Positions 56,149-64,000 of a DNA stretch of 64,000 nucleotides are shown here, in pieces. The position numbers and the translations under genes are program-made. The stretch covers positions 186,001 through 250,000 of the forward strand of contig NZ_CANLZU010000001.1 of the NCBI RefSeq assembly GCF_947495715.1. Direction: 5' to 3'. Under the pieces are notes generated by a model. The model saw only the letters and a list, made by a program, of their open reading frames with translations, was not told where the DNA came from and did no database searches. Source of the stretch: an uncultured Oceanisphaera sp. (lineage in GTDB: Bacteria > Pseudomonadota > Gammaproteobacteria > Enterobacterales > Aeromonadaceae). The stretch's first letter is position 1. Every line of letters begins with the position of its first letter.

Positions 56149-58047
56149 ATGATCACCCTCAACCAGATTGAACTACTTCGGGGCGGCCGCCCCCTGTTAA
56201 AAGATGCCAACGCCACCATTCACGGCGGCCAGAAGGTGGGTCTGGTGGGGAAAAACGGCTGTGGCAAATCCACCCTGTTCGCCCTGTTCAAAGGCGAGCT
56301 CGGCATCGACAGCGGCCAGTTCAATCTGCCCGCAGACTGGCAACTGGCCAGCGTGGCCCAGGAAACCCCGGCACTGAGCTGCTCGGCGCTGGATTACGTT
56401 ATTGACGGCGACCGGGAATATCGTCGTCTGTGCAAAGAGCTGGTGCAGGCAGAAGACCGTCACGACGGCATCGCCATCGCCGAGCTGCACGGTCGGCTCG
56501 ACATGCACGGCGGCTACCATGTACATGCCCGCGCCGCCGAACTACTGCACGGTCTGGGCTTTTCCAACGAGGCCCAGGGCCGCCCGGTCAGCGCCTTTTC
56601 CGGCGGTTGGCGCATGCGTCTCAACCTGGCCCAGGCACTGATTTGTCGTTCCGATCTGCTGCTGCTCGATGAGCCCACCAACCACCTGGATCTGGACGCG
56701 GTGATCTGGCTGGAACGCTGGCTGAACAGCTATGAAGGCACCCTGATCCTGATTTCCCACGATCGGGACTTTCTCGACGCCGTGGTCAACCGGATCATTC
56801 ACATCGAAAACAACCAGCTCAACGAATACACCGGCAATTATTCCGACTTCGAGCGCATGCGGGCCGAACAGCTGGCTTTGCAACAGTCCATGTTCGAGAA
56901 ACAACAGCGTGCGCTCAGCCACATGCAGGACTACGTGGATCGTTTTCGCTACAAGGCGAGCAAGGCCAAACAGGCCCAGAGCCGGCTCAAGGCCATGGAA
57001 AAAATGGAGCGTATCCTGCCGGCGCACGTAGACTCGCCGTTCAGCTTCAGTTTTCGCGCCCCGGCCAGCCTGCCGATTCCCTTGATCGCCATGGAGAAGC
57101 TGTCTGCCGGCTACGACGGCAAGGCCATATTGTCCGACATCAAGCTCAACCTGGTGCCCGGCTCGCGCATCGGCCTGCTCGGCCGTAACGGCGCCGGCAA
57201 GTCGACTTTTATCAAGCTGCTGTCCGGCGAGCTGACGCCGATGTCGGGCAAGCTGGAAGCCAGCAACGGCATCTCCCTCGGTTATTTTGCCCAGCACCAG
57301 CTGGAAAGCCTGCATCTGGAAGAGTCGCCGCTGACTCACCTGGCCCGACTCGACCCCAAGGCCACCGAGCAGAGCCTGCGCGATTATCTGGGCGGTTTCG
57401 ACTTCCGAGGCGATCAGGTCAAGGATCCGGTCGGTCCCTTCTCCGGCGGCGAAAAGGCCCGGCTGGTACTGGCGCTGATCGTCTACCAGCGCCCCAACCT
57501 GTTGTTGCTGGATGAACCCACCAACCACCTGGATCTGGACATGCGCGAAGCGCTCACCCTGGCGTTGCAGGTGTTCGAAGGCGCCATGGTTATCGTGTCG
57601 CACGATCGCCACCTGCTGCGCGCCACCACCGACGAGTTCTATCTGGTGGACGGCGGCCGGGTCCAGCCCTTCGACGGCGATATCGAAGATTACCATCAGT
57701 GGCTGGTGGCGCAGGACAAGGCCGCCCAGCCCGAATCGGTCAGCACCGCCGGCGACAATTCGGCCCAGAATCGCAAGGCGGAAAAACGCCGTCAGGCCGA
57801 GCTGCGCCAGCAGACCCAGCCGCTGCGCAAGGCCATCAGCAAGCTCGAGCAGCAGATGGAGCAGTGCCAACAACAACTGTCCGATATCGAGCAGAGCCTG
57901 GCCGACCCGGACATTTACGCCGCCGAGCAAAAAGCCAATTTGCAGCAACTGCTGAAGGCGCAAATCCCGTTGCAGCAAAAACTGGCCGAGGTGGAAGCCG
58001 AGTGGCTGGAACTGCAGGAGCAGCTGGAAGAGCTGGAGCAGGCATGA
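56149..58047 (+). CDS. yheS: ABC-F family ATPase (YheS)
   Basis: A 632-residue protein with two ABC ATPase domains and no membrane part. First: GKNGCGKSTLFAL, FSGGWRMRLNLAQAL, LLLDEPTNHLDLDAV. Second: GRNGAGKSTFIKLL, FSGGEKARLVLALI, LLLDEPTNHLDLDM. Between them is the P-site tRNA-interacting linker (QDYVDRFRYKASKAKQAQSR), and a coiled-coil C-terminus (residues 540-630). YheS acts on ribosomes, relieving certain stalls. Its stop overlaps the next gene's ATG (ATGA). Confidence 0.95.
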   Translation: MITLNQIELLRGGRPLLKDANATIHGGQKVGLVGKNGCGKSTLFALFKGELGIDSGQFNLPADWQLASVAQETPALSCSALDYVIDGDREYRRLCKELVQAEDRHDGIAIAELHGRLDMHGGYHVHARAAELLHGLGFSNEAQGRPVSAFSGGWRMRLNLAQALICRSDLLLLDEPTNHLDLDAVIWLERWLNSYEGTLILISHDRDFLDAVVNRIIHIENNQLNEYTGNYSDFERMRAEQLALQQSMFEKQQRALSHMQDYVDRFRYKASKAKQAQSRLKAMEKMERILPAHVDSPFSFSFRAPASLPIPLIAMEKLSAGYDGKAILSDIKLNLVPGSRIGLLGRNGAGKSTFIKLLSGELTPMSGKLEASNGISLGYFAQHQLESLHLEESPLTHLARLDPKATEQSLRDYLGGFDFRGDQVKDPVGPFSGGEKARLVLALIVYQRPNLLLLDEPTNHLDLDMREALTLALQVFEGAMVIVSHDRHLLRATTDEFYLVDGGRVQPFDGDIEDYHQWLVAQDKAAQPESVSTAGDNSAQNRKAEKRRQAELRQQTQPLRKAISKLEQQMEQCQQQLSDIEQSLADPDIYAAEQKANLQQLLKAQIPLQQKLAEVEAEWLELQEQLEELEQA

Positions 58048-58475
58048 GCCTGCCCGACGCCGACCAGCTCTGGCAGTTCAGCGAACAGCATTACGCTCGC
58101 CCCGGCGTGGCTCAGGCCTGCCTGCAACTGCAGGACGAACACGGCGCCAACGTCAATCTGCTGCTGTTGCTGTTGATGCTGGAAGAACGCGGGTTAGGGG
58201 TCGATCCCACCCATTTTCTGCCGTTGTTGCAGCAGCGCCAGGGACTATTCAGCCAGTGGCGCGGGCTGCGCCGCCGGCTCAAATCCCGGCTCGACAACGA
58301 AGAGTATGTGCAGCTGCTGCAACACGAGCTGGAGCTGGAACGCTGGCAGCAACAGGAGCTGTTGCGAGTGCTGGAACAGCATCCGCCCCAGCCCGGCAGC
58401 GGCTGCCTGCTGACCTACCTTACCCTGTTGCAGGTGGCCGATGCGCCGCTGTGGCAGCTTAAACTCGCCGGTTAA
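58044..58475 (+). CDS. TIGR02444 family protein
   Basis: A 143-residue helical protein: LWQFSEQHYARPGVAQACLQLQDEHGANVNLLLLLL is the recognisable family start, shown here in part (FSEQHYARPGVAQACLQLQ). The family is common beside yheS in gamma-proteobacteria and has no known role. Translationally coupled to yheS by a four-base overlap; rlmJ follows after 14 bases. Confidence 0.88.
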   Translation: MSLPDADQLWQFSEQHYARPGVAQACLQLQDEHGANVNLLLLLLMLEERGLGVDPTHFLPLLQQRQGLFSQWRGLRRRLKSRLDNEEYVQLLQHELELERWQQQELLRVLEQHPPQPGSGCLLTYLTLLQVADAPLWQLKLAG

Positions 58476-58489
58476 TACGGACACCTTTC

Positions 58490-59338
58490 ATGCTTAGCTA
58501 TCGTCATGCCTTTCATGCCGGCAATCACGCCGATGTACTCAAACACGCGGTTCAGGCCCTGATCCTCGATGCGCTGTGCGTCAAGGACAAGGGTTACAGC
58601 TACATCGACACCCACTCGGGCGCCGGTGGTTATGCCCTGGATCACGAGTGGACCCAGAAAAAGGCGGAATACCTGGGTGGAATAGCGCCCCTGTGGCAAC
58701 AACGCCGCAAGTGGCCGCAGCTGGCCGGTTACTTCGCCGCCATCGAGGCCATGAACTCGAGTGATGCGCTCGACTTCTATCCCGGCTCGCCCAAGGTGGC
58801 CGAGCATTTTCAACGCCCGCAAGACAGCCTGACGCTGATGGAGCTGCATCATAACGAGGTAGACCTGTTGCGTCAGAACATGGGCCCCAAGGCGGCCATT
58901 CATCACCGCAATGGCTTCGAAGGGCTGCCGGCACTGCTGCCGCCCACGCCCAAGCGTGGCCTGGTGCTGATTGACCCCCCTTACGAGCTGAAGGATGATT
59001 ACCAGACCGTGGCCACCACCCTGGCCAAGGCCTACAAGCGCTGGCCCATCGGCATCTATGCCATCTGGTATCCGCTGCTGGCCAAAAACGTGGACCGCAG
59101 TGGCGCCCTCAAGGAGGCGTTGGCCAACTGTGGCTTCGAGCAGGTATTGTGCGCCGAGCTCTGTGTCAGCGCCCAGGCCGACGACTTCGGCATGTACGGC
59201 TCCGGCATGATAGTGCTGAACCCGCCCTGGAAGCTGGATGAGCAACTGGCCGAGCTGCTGCCGCGACTGAAAGACACCCTGGCCCAGGACAAGGCAGCCG
59301 CGTGGCATCTGCAGTGGCTGAAGAAAAGCGATAGCTAA
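58490..59338 (+). CDS. rlmJ: RlmJ, 23S rRNA A2030 N6-methyltransferase
   Basis: A 282-residue methyltransferase: LSYRHAFHAGNHADVLKHAV at the start, THSGAGGYAL (motif I region), and LIDPPYELKDDY with the catalytic DPPY motif near residue 165. It methylates A2030 of 23S rRNA. It is the last gene of the yheS-TIGR02444-rlmJ group; a dispersed repeat and a terminator follow. Confidence 0.95.
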   Translation: MLSYRHAFHAGNHADVLKHAVQALILDALCVKDKGYSYIDTHSGAGGYALDHEWTQKKAEYLGGIAPLWQQRRKWPQLAGYFAAIEAMNSSDALDFYPGSPKVAEHFQRPQDSLTLMELHHNEVDLLRQNMGPKAAIHHRNGFEGLPALLPPTPKRGLVLIDPPYELKDDYQTVATTLAKAYKRWPIGIYAIWYPLLAKNVDRSGALKEALANCGFEQVLCAELCVSAQADDFGMYGSGMIVLNPPWKLDEQLAELLPRLKDTLAQDKAAAWHLQWLKKSDS

Positions 59339-59344
59339 GAAACT

Positions 59345-59550
59345 CTCCCGGCTGAAACAAGCTTCAGAAAGGAGAGCAAAGGGCCCGCTCCGCCGACTCG
59401 CCGTAAATACATCCGTGTAGGCTCAGCCGCGCCATCCTTGGCGCGAATGGTCGGCTGAGCAGATCCCTTTGCCCTCCCTGATGCTCCGGCGTCGCCTGTT
59501 GGCGTCGTCTACAGACAACTCGGTGCTCCTGAAGAGGCAACACAGCCGCA
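59345..59550. repeat. Dispersed intergenic repeat, divergent copy D (about 205 bp)
   Basis: It shares with copy B the blocks CAGACAACTCGGTG and GAAGAGGCAAC, preceded by GGCGTCGCCTGT, and an earlier palindrome in the equivalent place (GGCTCAGCCGCGCCA facing GGCGCGAATGGTCGGCTGAG). The ATACCAATC ends and nested hairpin are missing, so it is shortened and diverged. It fills most of the rlmJ-acyltransferase gap. Confidence 0.6.
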
Positions 59551-59573
59551 TCTTTATGTCGCATGGCCCCAAC

Positions 59574-59618
59574 AAAAAAGCCGGTAAGGTCGTCAACATG
59601 ACAACCTTGCCGGCTTTT
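59574..59618. terminator. Bidirectional terminator between rlmJ and the acyltransferase gene
   Basis: AAAAGCCGGTAAGGT faces ACCTTGCCGGCTTTT with one G-T wobble, around a 13-base loop; A and T runs on the two sides serve both convergent genes. Confidence 0.85.
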
Positions 59619-59645
59619 GAAATTCCGCGGTTTACTGAGACAGGG

Positions 59646-60776
59646 TTACTGGTTCTTGTTCAGTACCGGGCGGGCGTACATCGACAATACCAGATCGCGT
59701 AATTCGGCCGGAATTCGAGCCATATGCAGCTCGAATGCCTCGGCGGCAGCGGGATCCACCTGAGCAGTCTGGCCGGCGGCCAGCAGATTATTCGGAAAAA
59801 GGTGATAGTTGGCATGGATCTGCCGATCGATGGCCGTCGCCAGTTGATCCGCATTGTCGAACTCGCCACGCACCGGCTCGCCAAAGCTCACGTGTACCCG
59901 TCCCTTCTGGCCGACGATGCCCTGCACTATGCTCTGCACGTCTTCGAACTCGCTTTTCTCATAGGCGCCATGGGTCGCCTTGGCGTACAGCTCGCGGGCC
60001 TTGGCCACATCACCGGGATCGTATTCGTATGAGATGGAAACCGGCACCAGATTCAGGCTCTTGATGTAGTCGTCGAAGGGAATTTTCTGCCGCTTGCCTT
60101 CCATGTAGAACATCTTGAGGATGGCCGGATCGGTTTTATCGTTACCGTCTTTGGCGCGCCCTTCTTTCTGGGCAATCCAGATGGAATGACCGTCGTCGAG
60201 GGAGTGGCGCAGGTAGGCCGACAGTTCGCTGAACGCCTTCATCATTTCCCGCGGGCCCTTGGCCGAACGCTTGACGATAAAACTCTTGTTCAGCTTCATC
60301 AGCTCGGCGGCACAGGGCTTGCGCAACAGGTTATCGCCGATGGCGATGCGTACCGTGTCCAGGCCGTTGGTGTGCAGGCCCCAGTTGACGAACGCCGGAT
60401 CCAGCGCAATATCACGATGATTGGAAATAAACAGATAACCCTCGCCCGGCTTGAGCTTATCCAGACCGGAATAAGTGACGCCCGAGGTGGTGCTCTTGAT
60501 CATCTTTTCCATGTAGGTCGCCACTTCCAGCTGGATCTGGCGAATGCTGTCGAGCTTGCGCCAGCGCCAGCTCAAATACAGGCGGATCAGCGCCTTGACG
60601 AGGGGGCCACCGATGCCGGACAGGGTGGAAAAACGATATTTGGCGATGGCGCCGATAAATTCGTCGTCGCGGATCAGCCGTTGAATGGCACCGGCAACTT
60701 CGTCGTCCCGGTAGGGACGAATATCTTTAAACAAATCTGTGTCTGAAACCATGACAATCTTGGGGTCCTGGGGCAA
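59646..60776 (-). CDS. Acyltransferase of the 1-acylglycerol-3-phosphate type
   Basis: A 376-residue protein with the PlsC/PlsB acyltransferase motif N-H-R-D-I-A-L-D (an H-x4-D catalytic pair, in FISNHRDIALDPAF near residue 118), a later GHSIWIAQKEGRAKDG block (the glycerophosphate-binding region), and VPVSISYEY. It probably acylates a phospholipid precursor. It is longer than PlsC and has an N-terminal helical region (residues 1-80). The start at 60776 may instead be 60752 (MVSDTD). It stands alone. Confidence 0.88.
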   Translation of the reverse strand: MPQDPKIVMVSDTDLFKDIRPYRDDEVAGAIQRLIRDDEFIGAIAKYRFSTLSGIGGPLVKALIRLYLSWRWRKLDSIRQIQLEVATYMEKMIKSTTSGVTYSGLDKLKPGEGYLFISNHRDIALDPAFVNWGLHTNGLDTVRIAIGDNLLRKPCAAELMKLNKSFIVKRSAKGPREMMKAFSELSAYLRHSLDDGHSIWIAQKEGRAKDGNDKTDPAILKMFYMEGKRQKIPFDDYIKSLNLVPVSISYEYDPGDVAKARELYAKATHGAYEKSEFEDVQSIVQGIVGQKGRVHVSFGEPVRGEFDNADQLATAIDRQIHANYHLFPNNLLAAGQTAQVDPAAAEAFELHMARIPAELRDLVLSMYARPVLNKNQ

Positions 60777-60837
60777 AAAACGCCCAGATTTTACACCCTT
60801 TGGCGGTAAACTCTAAGGATAATGCGTAAAAACCGCC

Positions 60838-61431
60838 TTAACGCCAGATCATCAGCACACTGGCCGCAGTCAATATCGCCATCACCAGATTAAAACGCCG
60901 CCAATCCTGCGGCGTATGCAGCCAGCGGCGCAGGTGCATGCCGAACAAGGCCCAGACATGACCGGTGATAATGCCGAACAACAGAAATATCGCCAGCACC
61001 CCGATAGCAGAAGCCCAGTACTGCTCGCCGGCCAGGGTAAAACCGCTGATGGCCGACACCGCCATCAACCAGGATTTGGGATTGAGAAACTGAAACAGGG
61101 CCCCCTGTCGCCAGTCCATGCCCGACGCGCTTTCGCCGGCCACGGGCGGGCTGGCGCGGCCAATCTTCCAGGCCAGCCATAACAGGTAGCCGCTGCCGGC
61201 CACCTTGAGCGCCCACTGCAGGGCCGGCCACAACAGAAACAGCTGCCCCAGCCCCAGGGCGGTGAGCAGCATCAGCAGCTGCAGGCCGAGCATAATGCCC
61301 AATAACAGCTTGAGGGTGGGGCCATAACCGAAGCGAGTACCGGAGCTGGTAAGCAACATATTATTGGGCCCCGGCGTGCCACAGGCAGCCAGGGCAAAGC
61401 CGGCGGCGGAGCCGAGCAGGGCGAGATCCAT
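60838..61431 (-). CDS. LysE family exporter
   Basis: A 197-residue membrane protein with about six helices. The signature ACGTPGPNNMLLTSSGTRFG near residue 17 is that of LysE/RhtB transporters, followed by LWLAWKIGRAS and FQFLNPKSWLMAVSAI. It probably exports an amino acid or related compound by proton exchange; the substrate is unknown. Confidence 0.93.
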   Translation of the reverse strand: MDLALLGSAAGFALAACGTPGPNNMLLTSSGTRFGYGPTLKLLLGIMLGLQLLMLLTALGLGQLFLLWPALQWALKVAGSGYLLWLAWKIGRASPPVAGESASGMDWRQGALFQFLNPKSWLMAVSAISGFTLAGEQYWASAIGVLAIFLLFGIITGHVWALFGMHLRRWLHTPQDWRRFNLVMAILTAASVLMIWR

Positions 61432-61587
61432 GAGGTACTGGTCAAATAACGGTTGAAGAGCCTTGTTTTACTCGATTTTCTGCTCGGCGCCCAGTATTTT
61501 ATCCGCTCATGGTTTTATCGACTTATGGTTTTATCAACATTAATACCGTCCCGGTGGCGTGCCACCCCAGTGTAATAACAGGACACT

Positions 61588-62568
61588 ATGATTCACCCCA
61601 GCCGCTTTCATTCCCCCTGGTGGGCCCGTAATCCGCATGTGCAGACCATTATGGCCAAGTACCTGCATCGCTCGCGTATCGACACCCGCCGCGAGCGGCT
61701 GGAGCTGCCGGACGGGGACTTTGTCGATCTGGCCTGGGCACTGCCGATGCTGAACGAACACCGGCCGCTGGTGCTGCTGTTTCATGGTCTGGAAGGCTGT
61801 GTCGAGTCTCATTATGCTCGAGGCATGATGGCAGCCCTGCACCAACAGGGCTGGCAGCCGGTGCTGATGCATTTTCGCGGTTGCAGCGGCGAACCCAATC
61901 GCTACCTGCAGGCCTATCATTCCGGCGCCATTGAAGATCCGCATTATGTGCTGGAGCTGCTGCGCCAGCGCTATCCGGAACGGCCGATAGCGGCCATCGG
62001 CTATTCGCTCGGCGGCAACATGCTGATCAACTATCTGGCCGAGCACAAGCGTCATCCCTTGTGCGCCGCCGTGGTCATTTCGGCCCCGCTGCAGCTGTCG
62101 GCCTGTGCCGATCGCATCAACTCGGGTTTTTCCCGCTTCTATCAGCGCTATCTGCTGGGCCGAATGAAATTCAACTGGCAGCAGCGGCTGCGCCGTCATC
62201 CCCATCATCGCTGGCAGGGCAATCTCGACCGAATACACAGCCTGCGCGAGTTCGACGACAAGGTCACGGCGCCGATGCATGGCTTTAACGATGCCGAAGA
62301 TTATTACCGCCGTTGTTCCGGTCTTTACAAGCTGTCGAGAATCAGTACGCCGACGCTGATGATCCACGCCGCCGACGATCCCTTCATGAACGATACGGTG
62401 ATCCCCGACGCCAGCGAGCTGCCGCCGGCGATCACCTATGAACTGAGCCGCACCGGCGGCCATGTCGGCTTTATGCATGGCCAGCCCTGGCGCCCCCGCT
62501 ACTGGCTGGAACAGCGGGTGCCCGAGTGGCTCGCCAAACAATGGCCCCCCTATCAGGAAAAAGCATGA
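61588..62568 (+). CDS. yheT: YheT, alpha/beta hydrolase
   Basis: A 326-residue hydrolase: [15 protein letters not shown] at the start, [17 protein letters not shown] (oxyanion region), [14 protein letters not shown] with the nucleophile serine, [11 protein letters not shown] with the acid, and GGHVGFMHG with the catalytic histidine. The triad is complete. YheT belongs to the AB-hydrolase 4 group; its natural substrate is unknown. It overlaps yheU (ATGA). Confidence 0.94.
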   Translation: MIHPSRFHSPWWARNPHVQTIMAKYLHRSRIDTRRERLELPDGDFVDLAWALPMLNEHRPLVLLFHGLEGCVESHYARGMMAALHQQGWQPVLMHFRGCSGEPNRYLQAYHSGAIEDPHYVLELLRQRYPERPIAAIGYSLGGNMLINYLAEHKRHPLCAAVVISAPLQLSACADRINSGFSRFYQRYLLGRMKFNWQQRLRRHPHHRWQGNLDRIHSLREFDDKVTAPMHGFNDAEDYYRRCSGLYKLSRISTPTLMIHAADDPFMNDTVIPDASELPPAITYELSRTGGHVGFMHGQPWRPRYWLEQRVPEWLAKQWPPYQEKA

Positions 62569-62789
62569 TTATTCCATTTACCGAATTGAGCGAAGACACG
62601 CTCAATAATCTGATCGAACAATTCGTACTGCAGGAAGGCACCGAATACGGCGACCGGGACATCTCGCTGAATGAAAAACTTATACAGGTTAAACAACAAC
62701 TTAAATCTGGCGATGCGGTCATTGTCTACAGCGAGTTACACGAAAGCGTCAACATAGTGCCGGCGGACCGGTTCAATCACAAACCTTGA
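62565..62789 (+). CDS. yheU: YheU family protein
   Basis: A 74-residue acidic protein beginning [37 protein letters not shown] is the family signature. Its ATG overlaps the yheT stop. Conserved with yheT and prkB; no known function. Confidence 0.93.
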   Translation: MIIPFTELSEDTLNNLIEQFVLQEGTEYGDRDISLNEKLIQVKQQLKSGDAVIVYSELHESVNIVPADRFNHKP

Positions 62790-62847
62790 CCTGCCCCCGG
62801 CCCACTGCGTATAAACATTCACAGTTTAATCAATTTCAGGGTTCCTT

Positions 62848-63717
62848 ATGTCTGCCAAGCACCCCATTATTGCGGTTACCGGCTCCTCGGGTGCCGGCAC
62901 CTCGACTTCTACCGAAGTCTTTCGCTCCATGTTCGCCCAGCTCGGGGTCAAGGCCGCCATGCTCGAAGGGGACAGCTTTCACCGCTATACCCGTCCGGAG
63001 ATGGATGTGGCGATTCGCCGCGCCCGGGAGCAAGGCAGACATATCAGCTATTTCGGACCAGAAGCCAACGATTTCGAGCTGTTAGAGCACTTTTTCAAGG
63101 AATATGGCAATACCGGCGTCGGTCAGTTTCGCCGCTATCTGCATACCTTCGACGAAGCGGTGCCCTTCAATCAGATGCCGGGTACCTTTACTCCCTGGCA
63201 ACAGCTGCCGGAAGACACCAACCTGCTGTTTTACGAGGGTCTGCACGGCGGTGTGGTCACCGAGGAGCAGAATGTGGCGCAGCATGTGGATCTGCTGATC
63301 GGCATGGTGCCGATCGTCAACCTGGAGTGGATCCAGAAGCTGATCCGCGACACCGCCGAGCGCGGTCATTCGCGGGAGGCGGTCACCGACTCCATCGTGC
63401 GTTCGATGGAGGACTACATCAATTTCATCACCCCCCAGTTTTCCCGCACCCATATCAATTTTCAGCGGGTACCGACGGTCGATACCTCCAACCCGTTCAG
63501 CGCCAAGGTGATCCCCAGCGCCGACGAAAGCATGATGGTGATCCGTTTTCGTGGCATCAAGAACGTCGACTTCCCCTATCTGCTGGCGATGATCGACGGC
63601 TCCTTCATGTCCCGACGCAACACCATAGTAGTGCCCGGCGGCAAGATGGGCTTTGCCATGGAGCTGATCCTGCGCCCCATGCTCGAGCGATTACTGGAAA
63701 CCGGCAAGATCCGTTAA
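62848..63717 (+). CDS. prkB: PrkB, phosphoribulokinase-like protein
   Basis: A 289-residue P-loop kinase. The nucleotide loop is GSSGAGTSTSTEVF, with Thr in place of the usual Lys of Walker A, as is normal for this family. ISYFGPEANDFELLEHFF and LLFYEGLHGGVVTEEQN follow. In non-autotrophs PrkB does not serve a Calvin cycle and its substrate is uncertain. It is in the yheT-yheU-prkB group; the 58-base gap before it has an AGGG ribosome site. Confidence 0.94.
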   Translation: MSAKHPIIAVTGSSGAGTSTSTEVFRSMFAQLGVKAAMLEGDSFHRYTRPEMDVAIRRAREQGRHISYFGPEANDFELLEHFFKEYGNTGVGQFRRYLHTFDEAVPFNQMPGTFTPWQQLPEDTNLLFYEGLHGGVVTEEQNVAQHVDLLIGMVPIVNLEWIQKLIRDTAERGHSREAVTDSIVRSMEDYINFITPQFSRTHINFQRVPTVDTSNPFSAKVIPSADESMMVIRFRGIKNVDFPYLLAMIDGSFMSRRNTIVVPGGKMGFAMELILRPMLERLLETGKIR

Positions 63718-63723
63718 CAGACG

Positions 63724-63784
63724 AGAGGGGTGAGGGGTGAGAGGTGAGGTGTTTTCCACCTTACCCCTTACTCTTCACCCCCTC
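63724..63784. repeat. GTGAGGGG short-repeat palindrome, second copy
   Basis: GAGGGGTGAGGGGTGAGAGG faces CCTTACCCCTTACTCTTCAC and CCCCTCAC, an imperfect inverted repeat like the one after guaC. It lies between two convergent genes and may act as a terminator. Confidence 0.6.
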
Positions 63785-63793
63785 ACGATTAAA

Positions 63794-64000
63794 TCAGGCG
63801 TTACGGATCTCATAGGAAGACTCGACGGTGACCGCCTTTTCCAGCATCTTCATCACCGAGCAGTACTTGTCCATCGACAGCTCGACGGCCCGGGCCACCT
63901 GCTTCTCGGCCAGCTCCTGACCGCTAACCACAAAGTGCAGCCGAATGGCGGTAAACACCCGCGGCGGATTATCGGCCCGGTCGGCGTCCAGCTCCACGTA
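63794..64000 (-). CDS. yhfA: OsmC/YhfA family protein, C-terminal part (cut by window end)
   Basis: The last 68 codons of an OsmC-like protein: VELDADRADNPPRVFTAIRL, FVVSGQELAEKQVARAVEL and MDKYCSVMKMLEKAVTVESS, with the conserved Cys (KYCSV) of the peroxidase-like fold. YhfA lies between prkB and crp in many gamma-proteobacteria. The start is outside the window. Confidence 0.9.
   Translation of the reverse strand, partial: YVELDADRADNPPRVFTAIRLHFVVSGQELAEKQVARAVELSMDKYCSVMKMLEKAVTVESSYEIRNA

Noticed and set aside
56542..57978. A 478-codon minus-strand frame over yheS
   Set aside because: It is antisense to both ABC domains of a clear ABC-F protein; its Gln/Leu-rich composition is an artefact.

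Overview
The window comes from a gamma-proteobacterial chromosome, most likely of the Aeromonadales (Oceanimonas/Zobellella/Oceanisphaera-like). The basis is the GC-rich core genes and the gene order epmA, guaC, efp/epmB, groSL, fxsA, fkpA, slyX, slyD, yheV, yheS, rlmJ, yheT, yheU, prkB, yhfA. The genus is inference; no rRNA gene is present.

Positions 1 to about 31,000 are a defence island. It opens with the 3' end of an AAA+ ATPase gene, a WYL regulator, a broken HEPN-type gene and an ADP-ribosylglycohydrolase. A complete type I BREX operon follows: brxR, brxA, brxB, brxC, pglX, then three embedded genes, then pglZ and brxL (3.8-20.2 kb). The embedded genes, between pglX and pglZ, are a short COG4637-like ATPase and a Septu-like ATPase/HNH pair; the ATPase/HNH pair and pglZ are joined by ATGA overlaps. 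The middle third of pglX is AT-rich and looks exchanged. Next comes an AT-rich four-gene cassette (20.4-26.3 kb): a TerB-like protein, a glycine-zipper membrane protein, an HNH-like nuclease with membrane segments, and a YkgJ-type Cys-cluster protein. I recognise no described system in it, and it is the best candidate for a new one. Two insertion sequences interrupt it: an IS10-like IS4-family element with a 9-bp duplication and an IS630-family element with a TA duplication. Removing each element and one duplication copy restores a single open frame. The island ends with a GAF-GGDEF protein, a second HEPN gene fragment, a secreted protein of unknown function, a frameshifted darG antitoxin fragment, and a P4-type integrase with arm-site repeats.

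From 31 to 64 kb the window is mostly core chromosome: a membrane PAS-GGDEF protein; an RND pump with adaptor and divergent regulator; the full EF-P modification set (epmA, efp, epmB); guaC with a terminator in its leader; an EAL protein with degenerate motifs beside a frameshifted molybdopterin-domain gene; groSL with a sigma-32-type promoter; a MATE transporter; fxsA; a stand-alone DsbD N-terminal domain; fkpA, a WD40-type lipoprotein, slyX, slyD, yheV; an ABC-F ATPase; rlmJ; an acyltransferase; a LysE exporter; and yheT-yheU-prkB with a partial yhfA. Three related intergenic repeats of 360-492 bp, bounded by inverted ATACCAATC ends, plus one divergent copy, occupy the large gaps in this half.
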